Positions 1 through 7,720 of a DNA stretch of 64,000 nucleotides are shown here, one piece after another. How positions within the stretch are numbered: position 1 is the stretch's first letter; each line of letters opens with the position of its first letter. The notes beneath the pieces were generated by a model. That model had not been told where the DNA came from, ran no database searches, and was given only the letters and a program-made list of their open reading frames with translations. A program made the translations under genes and the position numbers. Origin of the DNA: Limoniibacter endophyticus (GTDB lineage: Bacteria; Pseudomonadota; Alphaproteobacteria; Rhizobiales; Rhizobiaceae); NCBI RefSeq assembly GCF_014652835.1, contig NZ_BMZO01000005.1, positions 239,535-303,534 on the forward strand. Reading direction: 5' to 3'.

Positions 1-17
1 AATGAGGAGTAATTGAA

Positions 18-242
18 ATGGAAGCAGAAGCAGCACGTTACATCGGCGCAGGTCTCGCTTGCTTTGGCATGGCCGGTACGGCTCTCGGCCTGGGCAACAT
101 CTTCGGCAGCTTCCTGTCGGGCGCTCTGCGCAATCCGTCGGCTGCCGATGGCCAGTTCGGCCGTCTGGTTTTCGGCTTCGCCGTGACCGAAGCTCTGGGC
201 ATCTTCTCCCTGCTCATCGCCTTCCTTCTGCTCTTCGCATAA
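18..242 (+). CDS. atpE: F0F1 ATP synthase subunit c
   Basis: This is the proteolipid of the membrane c-ring, which carries protons through F0 and turns the rotor. The 74-residue product is a helical hairpin: a Gly/Ala-rich first helix (about residues 8-35), a polar loop with the conserved Arg-Asn-Pro at 38-40, and a second helix with the proton-binding Glu at 58. A GAGGAG ribosome-binding site lies at positions 4-9, eight bases before the ATG. The gene opens the window, so atpI and atpB presumably lie just upstream. A strong hairpin follows it before the b' subunit gene. Confidence 0.97.
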   Translation: MEAEAARYIGAGLACFGMAGTALGLGNIFGSFLSGALRNPSAADGQFGRLVFGFAVTEALGIFSLLIAFLLLFA

Positions 243-271
243 TCGCAAAGACCGAGAAGCATTTCGATATG

Positions 272-300
272 CCGGCCGCTTGAATTCTTTAAGCGGCCGG
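272..300 (+). promoter_or_regulatory. Intercistronic hairpin after atpE
   Basis: A perfect 10-bp inverted repeat (arms 272-281 and 291-300, nine-base loop) sits between the atpE stop and the b' subunit gene. No run of T follows, and the next gene of the same operon starts 22 bases later, so a full terminator is unlikely. An mRNA-stabilising or partially attenuating element that raises subunit c over b and b' is a reasonable inference, because the complex needs many c per b. The hairpin is visible; its role is not proven. Confidence 0.6.
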
Positions 301-322
301 AGAGGTTGAACAGGGGTTCTCT

Positions 323-928
323 ATGCTGGTTACACCGGTTTTCGCCCAGGAAGCGCCTGGCGCTTCTCATAATACCGATGCGGCGGTTCCTTTGGCACCG
401 GAAGGCCCACAGCATCTGATCGAGCAGGAAGTTGCGCACGAAGGCGTTTTCCCGCCTTTCGACGCGACGACCTATCCTTCGCAGCTTCTTTGGCTCGCGA
501 TCACCTTCACCCTGTTCTACCTCTTCCTGAAAAAGGTAGTTCTTCCCCGCATCGGCGGCATCCTCGAAGTTCGTCGCGATCGCATCGCGCAGGATCTCGA
601 CCAGGCTGCCCGTTTGAAGCAGGAAGCTGACGAAGCAGTTGCTGCCTATGAGCAGGAACTGGCCGAGGCACGCGCCAAGGCGCAGAAGATCGCGACCGAA
701 ACGGCAGACGTCGTGAAGGCCGAAGCCGAAGCCGAGCGTCAGAAGGTCGAAGGTGCACTTGATGCCAAGCTGTCTGAGGCAGAGGCGCGGATTGCTACGA
801 TCAAGGCAACGGCCCTGAAGGATGTCGGCACCATCGCCGAGCAGACCGCCAAGGCAATCGTCGAAGAACTTGGCCTTACTGCCGACGACAAGGCAGTTGC
901 TGCCGCCGTCAAGGCAGCAGGCAACTAA
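323..928 (+). CDS. atpF': F0F1 ATP synthase subunit b'
   Basis: This is one of two different b-type stalk subunits; alphaproteobacteria and photosynthetic lineages use a b/b' heterodimer. The 201-residue product has an extended N-terminal region, one membrane helix at about residues 55-78, and then a long Ala/Glu/Lys-rich coiled coil that forms the peripheral stator reaching to F1. The ATG at 323 has an AGGGG-like ribosome site. It lies between atpE and atpF in one operon, 12 bases ahead of atpF. Confidence 0.95.
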   Translation: MLVTPVFAQEAPGASHNTDAAVPLAPEGPQHLIEQEVAHEGVFPPFDATTYPSQLLWLAITFTLFYLFLKKVVLPRIGGILEVRRDRIAQDLDQAARLKQEADEAVAAYEQELAEARAKAQKIATETADVVKAEAEAERQKVEGALDAKLSEAEARIATIKATALKDVGTIAEQTAKAIVEELGLTADDKAVAAAVKAAGN

Positions 929-940
929 GGAGAGACGACA

Positions 941-1420
941 ATGGATGCAACATTCTGGGCGACAGTCGCTCTCGTCCTCTTCATCGCCATCGTCTTCTAC
1001 GTGAAGGCTCCGGCAATGCTTAACAAGTCGCTCGATGCGCGTGCGGATCGCATTCGCAACGAACTCGACGAGGCGCGCCGTCTGCGTGAAGAAGCGCAGC
1101 AGCTCGTTGCGGAATATCAGCGCAAGCGCAAGCAGGCTGAGAAGGACGCGGAAGACATCGTGGCTGCGGCCAAGCGTGAAGCCGAACAGCTGACCGCAGA
1201 AGCCAAGGCGAAATCGGAAGAATATGTCGCACGTCGTACCGCCATGGCAGAGCAGAAGATTGCTCAGGCCGAACGGGATGCCGTGAACGAAGTCCGTTCG
1301 AATGCTGTCGAGCTTGCCGTTGAGGCAGCGCGCTCGGTAATCGCGGAACGTTCGGATGCTACAAGTCGGGATGCGCAGTTCAAAGCCTCGCTGGAACAGC
1401 TCAAGGGCAAATTGCACTGA
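941..1420 (+). CDS. atpF: F0F1 ATP synthase subunit b
   Basis: This is the second stator subunit of F0. The 159-residue product starts with a membrane helix (about residues 5-25) and continues as a charged heptad-like coiled coil to near the C-terminus. It pairs with the b' subunit encoded 12 bases upstream to hold the F1 head against rotation. An AAGGAGAG ribosome-binding site precedes the ATG. It is the last gene of the cluster here and is followed by a terminator-like hairpin. Confidence 0.95.
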   Translation: MDATFWATVALVLFIAIVFYVKAPAMLNKSLDARADRIRNELDEARRLREEAQQLVAEYQRKRKQAEKDAEDIVAAAKREAEQLTAEAKAKSEEYVARRTAMAEQKIAQAERDAVNEVRSNAVELAVEAARSVIAERSDATSRDAQFKASLEQLKGKLH

Positions 1421-1446
1421 TCTTGCGCAGCAGTACCTGAAACGAA

Positions 1447-1478
1447 AAGAAGCGTCGGGCAACCGGCGCTTTTTGTTT
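1447..1478 (+). terminator. Rho-independent terminator of the atp operon
   Basis: An 8-bp stem (1451-1458 with 1463-1470, one G-T pair) and a four-base loop are followed directly by TTTT. It starts about 30 bases after the atpF stop, where the operon should end. Confidence 0.75.
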
Positions 1479-2023
1479 GGCTTAAGATGTTCATGACGTG
1501 GAAAAAATTCTTGCCAAGAAATCTTTTCCTTTTGCAAGTTCAAGCGCTTGTCGTTTTCTTGCGCGGCAAGATCTCAGCAATTGTCCACACCCGGGTATGG
1601 CTGGCGGATAATCTCTCTCACGCGTCGAGGGGCTTTGGTTGCGCACCCGTGGCATCGAAGGCGCGAGGGCAAGCTGTCTGCCGGGATCTTCCGGTGGGCG
1701 GTGGCTGCGGGACGTGACAATCTTCACATCCGGCCTGCAAAAGCGCATGTGGAAGCATACGCAATTTATGAGATTACGGGCCACATGCGCTCTTCCCCTC
1801 ATGAAATGCGGCAGTTTCCGGGGAAGCGAGAACCGGCTTCCCCGGAACTGACGATCTTCTCCCTTATCAACCGCGCGGCGAGAGCCGTGGCGGCGCCAGC
1901 GCATGCAATGGAAGTTGCCGAAGGAATCTGCCTCAAGGACACCGTTATAACTGCGGATAGCGCGGCTATGGCCTAAATCTTATGTGAAGCTCTCAATGAC
2001 ACAATATTAGTTGGAGCTTTGCC
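1479..2023. other. Intergenic region without a recognisable gene
   Basis: About 550 bases separate the atp terminator from the next gene. Open frames exist on both strands (for example 1548-1976 forward and 1491-1904 reverse), but none resembles a known protein and they lie over each other. The one clear structure is a strong hairpin at 1813-1849. A GGAG ribosome site at 2013-2016 belongs to the following gene. Confidence 0.5.
1813..1849. other. Strong intergenic hairpin
   Basis: A perfect 12-bp stem (1816-1827 with 1836-1847) has an eight-base loop. Three further base pairs (CAG with CTG) extend it past a single bulged T. No T-run follows on either strand, so it is not a standard terminator. 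It could be part of a small RNA, a REP-like palindrome or a protein-binding site. The structure is seen directly; its function is unknown. Confidence 0.5.
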
Positions 2024-2458
2024 TTGGCCGCTACGGAATTTGTTACACCCAAACATTCAATGGAAAGCATCTACACGCTTCCCAGCGGGTTTAAGGAAAT
2101 GCCCTTCGCTACCTATCAGCACCCGAAGGTCGCCTCTCATGAAAGCGAAATATCGCTGGATGAAGTCGCTCTTTTTGTCATGGACGACGCATATGCGATT
2201 GCAATGGGAGGGAGCGGAAATGACCGTTTCGAGATATTCCCCCCCGCCAATGCCGAGACCGTTCTGCTGATTTATGGAATGGCTGGCGATGACGTTGCAA
2301 GCGTGCATCTGAATGCCACTGAGCTGAAGATTGTTCGGGAACCTGGTCAGTATACGCTGATTACGTCGCTGCCAGGCTATGCGCATAACGTGCATATAGA
2401 ACTGGAAGGCGTCGAACAGGTCAGGTTCGATACGGCTCCCTTTGAATGCCTTCTTTGA
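2024..2458 (+). CDS. Small RTX-like calcium-binding repeat protein
   Basis: The 144-residue product is not matched to a named family. Residues 62-69 read GGSGNDRF, which fits the RTX (hemolysin-type) nonapeptide core, and a looser GMAGDD follows at 85-90. The C-terminal part ends in a pattern (GVEQVRF, residues 129-135) like the segment after RTX repeats in serralysin- and peroxidase-type proteins. The start is inferred as TTG at 2024 because GGAG sits seven bases upstream; an in-frame ATG lies 36 bases later. There is no signal peptide. No type I secretion genes lie nearby. It may be a shrunken relic or a domain-sized secreted protein. Confidence 0.6.
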   Translation: MAATEFVTPKHSMESIYTLPSGFKEMPFATYQHPKVASHESEISLDEVALFVMDDAYAIAMGGSGNDRFEIFPPANAETVLLIYGMAGDDVASVHLNATELKIVREPGQYTLITSLPGYAHNVHIELEGVEQVRFDTAPFECLL

Positions 2459-2516
2459 AAGCAACCGTCCTGACCGGAGGGGAGTTGGAGTGGCCGTCCG
2501 CTCGTGAAGCCCGTTT

Positions 2517-3014
2517 TCAGCTCCTCAAATCTTGCGGAGTGATCTTGTTTGCATTGCGTGCCGGCCCTCCATTGAGCTGTACGGCTTCGATGTACAAACG
2601 ATAAAGTAAAGCATCGGGCAGCTGGAGATAGAGCTTCGACTTCGGAAAACGCTCTGCATAGGCGTCTTTGAACGACGCAAGGTCGGGCCCGCTGATCAAC
2701 TCGACATGGCCCGACAATGTCAGGCGTGGTGTCACCATCACGTCGCTTGCATAATCGGCAACGGTAATCGACACTCGCGGGTCGGCTTCGATGTTCCGCG
2801 CATGCAGGGAAAGCCGGGCCATGAACAGGACAGGCATTGCCTCGGCGTCGATCAGCAGGTTCGTCACGGTGCTGTAGGGAAAGCCGCTCGGGTCGAGAGT
2901 GGCAAGTGCTGCCACCTTTGCGCTGAAAAGCAGGTCCTTGGCGACTTTGATCGCGTCGATGGGACGGGCGGCCTCCGGATTGATCTCGATGCTTCGGGGC
3001 GTGATCGCCTTCAT
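2517..3014 (-). CDS. Pyridoxamine 5'-phosphate oxidase-fold protein (HugZ-like)
   Basis: The 165-residue product looks like a single split-barrel flavin-binding domain. The region around residues 25-60 (AKDLLFSAKVAALATLD, then a strand with Ser-Thr-Val) and the segment ARNIEADPRVSITV match proteins of the HugZ/heme-utilisation branch. Full-length HugZ proteins carry an extra C-terminal domain of about 80 residues that is missing here. FMN binding is likely; the substrate, possibly heme, cannot be read from the sequence. It is convergent with the small RTX-like gene and stands alone. Confidence 0.75.
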   Translation of the reverse strand: MKAITPRSIEINPEAARPIDAIKVAKDLLFSAKVAALATLDPSGFPYSTVTNLLIDAEAMPVLFMARLSLHARNIEADPRVSITVADYASDVMVTPRLTLSGHVELISGPDLASFKDAYAERFPKSKLYLQLPDALLYRLYIEAVQLNGGPARNANKITPQDLRS

Positions 3015-3410
3015 GTCCTTCCTCCATCAACTGACGAAATAGTACTTCTATGTCAGGCAACCTGGTTTTGGTGCAAGAATGAACATCTCTGTTCGACTTG
3101 AATCTGGTGAGAAAGCAGGTCCTGGGGCCGTATTATTTGATCCAATTCTCTTGCGGGTACGCGAGGGCCGGGAGAGCCAGGTTCACTTTCCTCAGATCTG
3201 TTTGCTGACAATCCCGCATGGGGAACGGCGCCGGGACGGCTGGGAGGCTGGCTGCCTCTGAATGATATGCGCAAGACGCAGTATTTGCTCATAAGCACGC
3301 CGAAGGCAGTTAGAGGATACTCTCTTGTGTCCTCTTCAAGATGCCAGACCATGGTAGCTGGTAGCTGAATTTTCGGCCATCCTCCGTCGTGCTATTTCAT
3401 TGGCTAAAAG
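3015..3410. other. Intergenic region, no gene seen
   Basis: About 400 bases between the FMN-barrel gene start and the end of rnhB hold no convincing reading frame. The only structure noted is a 9-bp hairpin (3312-3320 with 3327-3335, one G-T pair). It lies downstream of rnhB and has no T-run. Confidence 0.5.
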
Positions 3411-4064
3411 TCAGGCGCTTTTGAGTGGGGCGAAGGTCATGCGATGAATACGTACCAGCGCGCCGCTTTCCAGAATTGCCTGCCGGTGCCGAACGGTGCC
3501 GTAGCCGGCATGCGTCTCGAAGCCATAGACGGGGTGATGATTTCCGCATCCTGCCATGATGCGATCGCGCATGACCTTGGCCACAATCGAGGCAGCTGCG
3601 ATAGATTGCGACCGCGCATCGCCTTTGATGAGCGGACGGCTCTCGCAGGGCAGCCGCGGCGGGTGATCGCGCCCGTCGACCAACACAAGTTTCGGTGCAA
3701 TCGACAGTGCCAGAACGGAGCGCCGCATGGCCTCCAGGCTGGCGCGCAGAATATTGACGCGGTCTATGGTCTCGGCACTCATAGAGGAAAAGGAAACGGC
3801 AAGGCTACTCGTTACGATCAAATCGAAAAGTGCTTCGCGGGCTTTCAATGTCAGCTTCTTGGAATCGTTGAGGCCATCAGGAATGTTCCGCGGATCGAGA
3901 ATGACGGCTGCTGCCACGACCGGCCCCGCAAGTGGGCCGCGCCCCGCCTCGTCTGTCCCTGCTACTGGAAAATGGCCAGCGTCTATTGCCGCTTTCTCTA
4001 TCGAGAAGTCGGGAACGAGCACCTCGTCGAAGAGGAGCGGAGAATCGGGAGATGTTCGAGCCAT
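3411..4064 (-). CDS. rnhB: Ribonuclease HII
   Basis: The enzyme cleaves the RNA strand of RNA/DNA hybrids and nicks at single ribonucleotides in DNA. The N-terminal motif [15 protein letters not shown] supplies the first Asp-Glu metal ligands; a later Asp in VDGRD and the Ser/Ala-rich [12 protein letters not shown] segment are also typical. I start at the ATG at 4064 (217 residues) because homologues begin with a similar SPLLFDE stretch; the open frame continues upstream to 4196 without family similarity. The gene commonly follows the atp cluster in this group. Confidence 0.93.
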   Translation of the reverse strand: MARTSPDSPLLFDEVLVPDFSIEKAAIDAGHFPVAGTDEAGRGPLAGPVVAAAVILDPRNIPDGLNDSKKLTLKAREALFDLIVTSSLAVSFSSMSAETIDRVNILRASLEAMRRSVLALSIAPKLVLVDGRDHPPRLPCESRPLIKGDARSQSIAAASIVAKVMRDRIMAGCGNHHPVYGFETHAGYGTVRHRQAILESGALVRIHRMTFAPLKSA

Positions 4065-4238
4065 TGCGGCAAACTCGCACGTCACCCCGATTCTCCGCAA
4101 GTCCCTCGCAAGAATTTGGGGAACTTGCGAGGCACATCCGGCCAGATCTGACGGCGGCAATGATCGCACTTTGGGACGAGTACAGGCGGCGATCATTCGT
4201 CACATCGGCCGCAAGGTTTTGGTCACAAGAGACCAGGA

Positions 4239-5393
4239 TCAGAGAAGGCTGAGTTGCCCCCCTTGCTGAACAGGACGGCGGAATAGGTCGGTCCGAAGCT
4301 TCGTGCGGTCCTTGTTGAAACCGAGCTTGCGGGCCGCAATCTCGAAACGACGACCAATCTGCCAGGCATAGGGACCTTCACCACGCATGCGCTTGCCCCA
4401 TTCAGCGTCGTAGTCCTTGCCACCGCGCATTGAGCGAAGCAGCGACAGCACGTGCCGATAGCGGTCAGGATAATGGCGCAACAGCCAATCCTTGAAGATC
4501 GGGCTGACCTCGAGCGGCAGGCGTAAAAGTACATAGCCAGCATTGAGCGCTCCCATTGCGCGCGCGGCATCGAGAATCTTTTCGATTTCGTGGTCATTCA
4601 GCCCCGGAATGATCGGCGCGACCATGATTGAAGCGGGAATACCCGCCTCGTTAAGCTGGCGGATGGCGTCAAGCCGGCGCGATGGTGTCGAGGCACGCGG
4701 CTCCATCGTGCGTGCCAGGGTGCGGTCGAGCGTCGTCACCGACAACGCGACCTTCGCCAGCCCTTTTTCTGCCATACGTCCCAGAATATCCAGGTCGCGC
4801 AGGATCAGCGTCGACTTCGTAACAATACCGACCGGATGATCGAAGGCCTCGAGCACCTCGAGTACTTCGCGCATGATGCGATACTGTTTCTCGATCGGTT
4901 GGTAAGGATCGGTATTCGTTCCGATGGCGATGGTCCTGGGCTCATAGGAGGAGCGTGCCAGCTCTTTTTCCAGAAGCTTGGCCGCATTCGGCTTGGCAAA
5001 GAGCTTCGATTCGAAATCCAGCCCCGGGGACATGCCCATATAGGCGTGTGTCGGGCGCGCGAAACAGTAGACGCAACCATGCTCGCAGCCGCGATAGGGA
5101 TTGATCGAACGGTCGAAGGAAATATCCGGCGAATCATTGCGGCTGATGATGCTGCGCGGGTTTTCCGTCTGCACCTCGGTCTTGAAGGGAGGTAGTTCCT
5201 CCAGGCTGTCCCACCCATCGTCGAATATATGATGGCTGATCGGTTCATACCGCCCGCTTGGATTGATGGCAGCAGCGCGCCCGCGCCGCCGATCCACCTG
5301 AATGCGCACAGCCCCACCCTCGACAATGGCATTGGCAAGCGCCGTCCGGCCTTCGGAAAAAGCTGCCGCATCCGCACGCGAAATCTGATCCAT
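4239..5393 (-). CDS. PA0069-type radical SAM protein
   Basis: The 384-residue product has a radical SAM cluster motif C-x3-C-x2-C at Cys103, Cys107 and Cys110 (RGCEHGCVYCFARP), followed by the SAM-binding barrel. It matches the SplB-like PA0069 family, whose reaction is not established; spore photoproduct repair is unlikely in a non-sporulating alphaproteobacterium. It lies upstream of rnhB on the same strand with a 174-base gap, and its promoter must lie in the 111 bases shared with the divergent gene at 5505. Confidence 0.88.
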   Translation of the reverse strand: MDQISRADAAAFSEGRTALANAIVEGGAVRIQVDRRRGRAAAINPSGRYEPISHHIFDDGWDSLEELPPFKTEVQTENPRSIISRNDSPDISFDRSINPYRGCEHGCVYCFARPTHAYMGMSPGLDFESKLFAKPNAAKLLEKELARSSYEPRTIAIGTNTDPYQPIEKQYRIMREVLEVLEAFDHPVGIVTKSTLILRDLDILGRMAEKGLAKVALSVTTLDRTLARTMEPRASTPSRRLDAIRQLNEAGIPASIMVAPIIPGLNDHEIEKILDAARAMGALNAGYVLLRLPLEVSPIFKDWLLRHYPDRYRHVLSLLRSMRGGKDYDAEWGKRMRGEGPYAWQIGRRFEIAARKLGFNKDRTKLRTDLFRRPVQQGGQLSLL

Positions 5394-5504
5394 TTCCTGC
5401 CTCCGGACATGTTCTCATTTTCATACCATTAGGATCAAAAAGAGAACATAGCAAGAACTTTATATTTTCTTGCGAGGCCAGACATGCTAGGTTACCGATA
5501 GGCC

Positions 5505-6044
5505 ATGCTGAGTGTCGTTGTTGTTCCTGCCGATGATCCAGAGGCTCTTGCCCGCACGCTCGCCGTGCTGGTCGAGGGGGTCCTGGAGGGTGTGATATGC
5601 GAGGCCTTCGTCATCGACGAAGGGCTGGAGGCAGCCTCGCTGGAGGTGGCCGATCAGGCGGGCTGTATGCTCATGAAGAACAGGCCGGCTGAAATCGCTG
5701 CTGCGATGCGGGGCGAATGGTTACTGGTTCTGGAAGCGGGTGCGATTCCGGGCGAGGGGTGGGTGCAGGCGCTATCGCTGCACATGGCGTCGGCTTGTGA
5801 AACGGCATCGTTCCGGCATGAACGCTGGTGGGGCAATTTGGGGCTGCGATTCCTGCGCAGGCCGCTGGCCTTTGGCCTTCTGGTGAAGCGTCGCCGGGCC
5901 ATGGAGCAGGCGGAAAAGGGCTTTGAGGTGATTGCGCGTGGCGCGCGCCTCTCGATAGCGGCGACTATCGTACCTGCCGAAGGGGAAAGCAGAAAACCGG
6001 CTGTCGCAGAAATGAGAAAGCGACCTGCGGCATCTGGAAACTAA
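5505..6044 (+). CDS. Degenerate GT2-like glycosyltransferase
   Basis: The N-terminal half of this 179-residue product follows the GT2 (GT-A) pattern: a first strand LSVVVVPADDPEALARTL, then an alternating fold, then GEWLLVLEAGAIPGEGW where active enzymes carry a DxD-type aspartate. Here that site reads EAG, and the usual nucleotide-binding D-G-G-S-T-D is replaced by IDEGLEAA, so catalysis is doubtful. The basic segment at about 125-150 could contact the membrane. Its last four bases overlap the 3' end of the convergent moaB. I infer a pseudo-enzyme or accessory protein. Confidence 0.6.
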   Translation: MLSVVVVPADDPEALARTLAVLVEGVLEGVICEAFVIDEGLEAASLEVADQAGCMLMKNRPAEIAAAMRGEWLLVLEAGAIPGEGWVQALSLHMASACETASFRHERWWGNLGLRFLRRPLAFGLLVKRRRAMEQAEKGFEVIARGARLSIAATIVPAEGESRKPAVAEMRKRPAASGN

Positions 6045-6577
6045 ACTTTTAAGCGCCGCAGATGTTCATCCAATCGCGGCATGATCTCGACGAAGTTGCA
6101 GGGCTTGTGACGATAGTCGAGCTGGTCCTTTAAAATGCCGTCCCAGCCGTCACGGCAGGCGCTGGGCGAACCGGGGAGACAGAATACGAAGGTAGTGCCT
6201 ATTAGTCCCGCAGTTGCACGCGATTGCACGGTCGAGGCCCCGATTTTTTCGTAGGAAATTCGATGAAAAGCGTAGGAAAATCCTTCCATGCGTTTGGTAA
6301 ACAAAGGCTCCAGCGCTTCCGGAGTGACGTCGCGGCCAGTAAAGCCTGTGCCGCCGGTGGTGATCACTACGTCTGGGCCGCTATCTGCTATCCACGCTTG
6401 AACCTTCGCCCGGATAGCGGAAATATCGTCGGGCGCGATCGCGCGAGCGGCGAGCTTGTGACCTGCTTCGTTTATGCGCGCAACGAGTGCGTCACCGGAA
6501 CGGTCGTCGTCAAGCGTACGTGTGTCGGAGATGGTGAGAACGGCGATTGAAACGGGGATGAAGCGGCGTTCGTTCAT
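6041..6577 (-). CDS. moaB: Molybdenum cofactor biosynthesis protein B
   Basis: MoaB/MogA-fold proteins bind molybdopterin and adenylylate it before molybdenum insertion. The 178-residue product shows the signature [17 protein letters not shown], the family's pterin-binding loop, and an early AVLTISDTR strand. It is the last gene of the leftward operon, three bases after ispE. No other molybdopterin genes are in the window. Confidence 0.93.
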   Translation of the reverse strand: MNERRFIPVSIAVLTISDTRTLDDDRSGDALVARINEAGHKLAARAIAPDDISAIRAKVQAWIADSGPDVVITTGGTGFTGRDVTPEALEPLFTKRMEGFSYAFHRISYEKIGASTVQSRATAGLIGTTFVFCLPGSPSACRDGWDGILKDQLDYRHKPCNFVEIMPRLDEHLRRLKV

Positions 6578-6580
6578 GGC

Positions 6581-7450
6581 TCAATCATCGAGTGTCCTGG
6601 CGGCGCGTACCCACCATGTGGGATTCGCGAGCGCGATGGCGTCGGCAGTCTGCCTTGCCTCATCGGCGGTTGAAAATATGCCGAAGCACGTGGCGCCTGA
6701 GCCAGACATACGGGCAAGGCGAGCGCCCCCGTCGCGCAGCGCCACAAGGCAGGGCGCAATGCCCGGCGCAATTTCGAGTGCCGGTGCCTGAAGATCATTG
6801 CGCTGCTCTCCCAGCCAGTCGAGGAAAGAGCCCAGCGCGAGATCATCGGGAAGAGGGGACAGAGGCGGGTTCACCTTTGAGGAGAGGGCGCGATAGACGG
6901 CAGGCGTCGAGATCTCGATGCCGGGATTGACCATGACGATATGCAAGACCGGCAGATTCTTGATTGCGACCAATTCTTCGCCGATGCCGGATGCGATTGC
7001 CGGCACTTGCGCAAGACACATCGGCACGTCGGCTCCAAGCGACCGCGCAATTGTCTCTACATGGGCGGTTTCGACTTCTGGATGCAGCGTCTGATAAGCG
7101 CGCAGTGCGGCCGCTGCATTGCCGGATCCTCCGCCTATTCCGGATGCAACCGGCAGGTTCTTTTCCAGGGAAAGACGCAATGTGCGCAGACCTGGATAAA
7201 GCGTCAACAGTTTCTCGCGCGCCCTGACGACGAGGTTCCCCGCATCAAGCGGCAGGCTCTCGCCAAACGGCCCTTCTATCCGAAAATCATGATCGGGGGC
7301 GGTGGCGACGTGCAGGAGGTCGCCAATATCGGTGAAGGCGACGAGCGAATGCAACAGGTGGTACCCGTCCTCACGCTGGCCCGTAATGTGCAACGCCAGA
7401 TTGATCTTGGCGGCAGAAGCGATGGTGAAAGAAGGCGCGTGCAAAGTCAT
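6581..7450 (-). CDS. ispE: 4-(cytidine 5'-diphospho)-2-C-methyl-D-erythritol kinase
   Basis: This GHMP-family kinase phosphorylates CDP-methylerythritol in the MEP route to isopentenyl diphosphate. The 289-residue length is normal. The N-terminal SAAKINLALHI contains the catalytic Lys, and PVASGIGGGSGNAAAALR (residues 100-117) is the ATP-binding loop; RMSGSGATCFGIF near the C-terminus is the third GHMP motif. It overlaps the small upstream gene by one base and is followed by moaB after three bases. The MEP enzyme IspH is encoded at 47200. Confidence 0.95.
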   Translation of the reverse strand: MTLHAPSFTIASAAKINLALHITGQREDGYHLLHSLVAFTDIGDLLHVATAPDHDFRIEGPFGESLPLDAGNLVVRAREKLLTLYPGLRTLRLSLEKNLPVASGIGGGSGNAAAALRAYQTLHPEVETAHVETIARSLGADVPMCLAQVPAIASGIGEELVAIKNLPVLHIVMVNPGIEISTPAVYRALSSKVNPPLSPLPDDLALGSFLDWLGEQRNDLQAPALEIAPGIAPCLVALRDGGARLARMSGSGATCFGIFSTADEARQTADAIALANPTWWVRAARTLDD

Positions 7451-7635
7451 TAGTCCTGGGGAACGCGATATTCGCCGGTCTTCGGGTCGTAGACCAGCGT
7501 GCCGTGTGAGCCGGTCTGCTGTTCGCGTTCGGCGCGGCGCAGCCGTTCATTGACCTTCTCGGCCTGCGAGATCATCTTCTTGTAGCCCCAGAAAGCCACG
7601 GCTCCCACAGCGGCGAATACGAAAAGATGCGGCAT
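7450..7635 (-). CDS. Small single-pass membrane protein
   Basis: The product of 61 residues begins with a hydrophobic helix (MPHLFVFAAVGAVAFWGYKK), continues with a charged helix (EKVNERLRRAEREQQ) and ends in GTLVYDPKTGEYRVPQD. Similar short proteins occur beside ispE in other Rhizobiales; the function is unknown. I start at the ATG at 7635 because GGAG sits about eleven bases upstream and homologues begin with MPHL; a longer frame to 7656 exists. Its stop overlaps the ispE start by one base. Confidence 0.7.
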   Translation of the reverse strand: MPHLFVFAAVGAVAFWGYKKMISQAEKVNERLRRAEREQQTGSHGTLVYDPKTGEYRVPQD

Positions 7636-7720
7636 CACAAGGCGTCTCCAAAACATGAGAACTGGCGGAATAGAGCAAATATCATAACCGCCGGGTCAAG
7701 ACCATATCAGGCGCGAAAGC

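Noticed and set aside
38-1543. A 501-codon open frame antisense to the ATP synthase genes
   Set aside because: It lies entirely opposite atpE, atpF' and atpF, whose products are unmistakable. The repetitive coiled-coil codons leave the antisense frame free of stops; the translated product has no recognisable domain.
1548-1976. Forward open frame of 142 codons in the gap after atpF
   Set aside because: There is no family resemblance or clear ribosome site, and a competing frame exists on the other strand. It is treated as intergenic.
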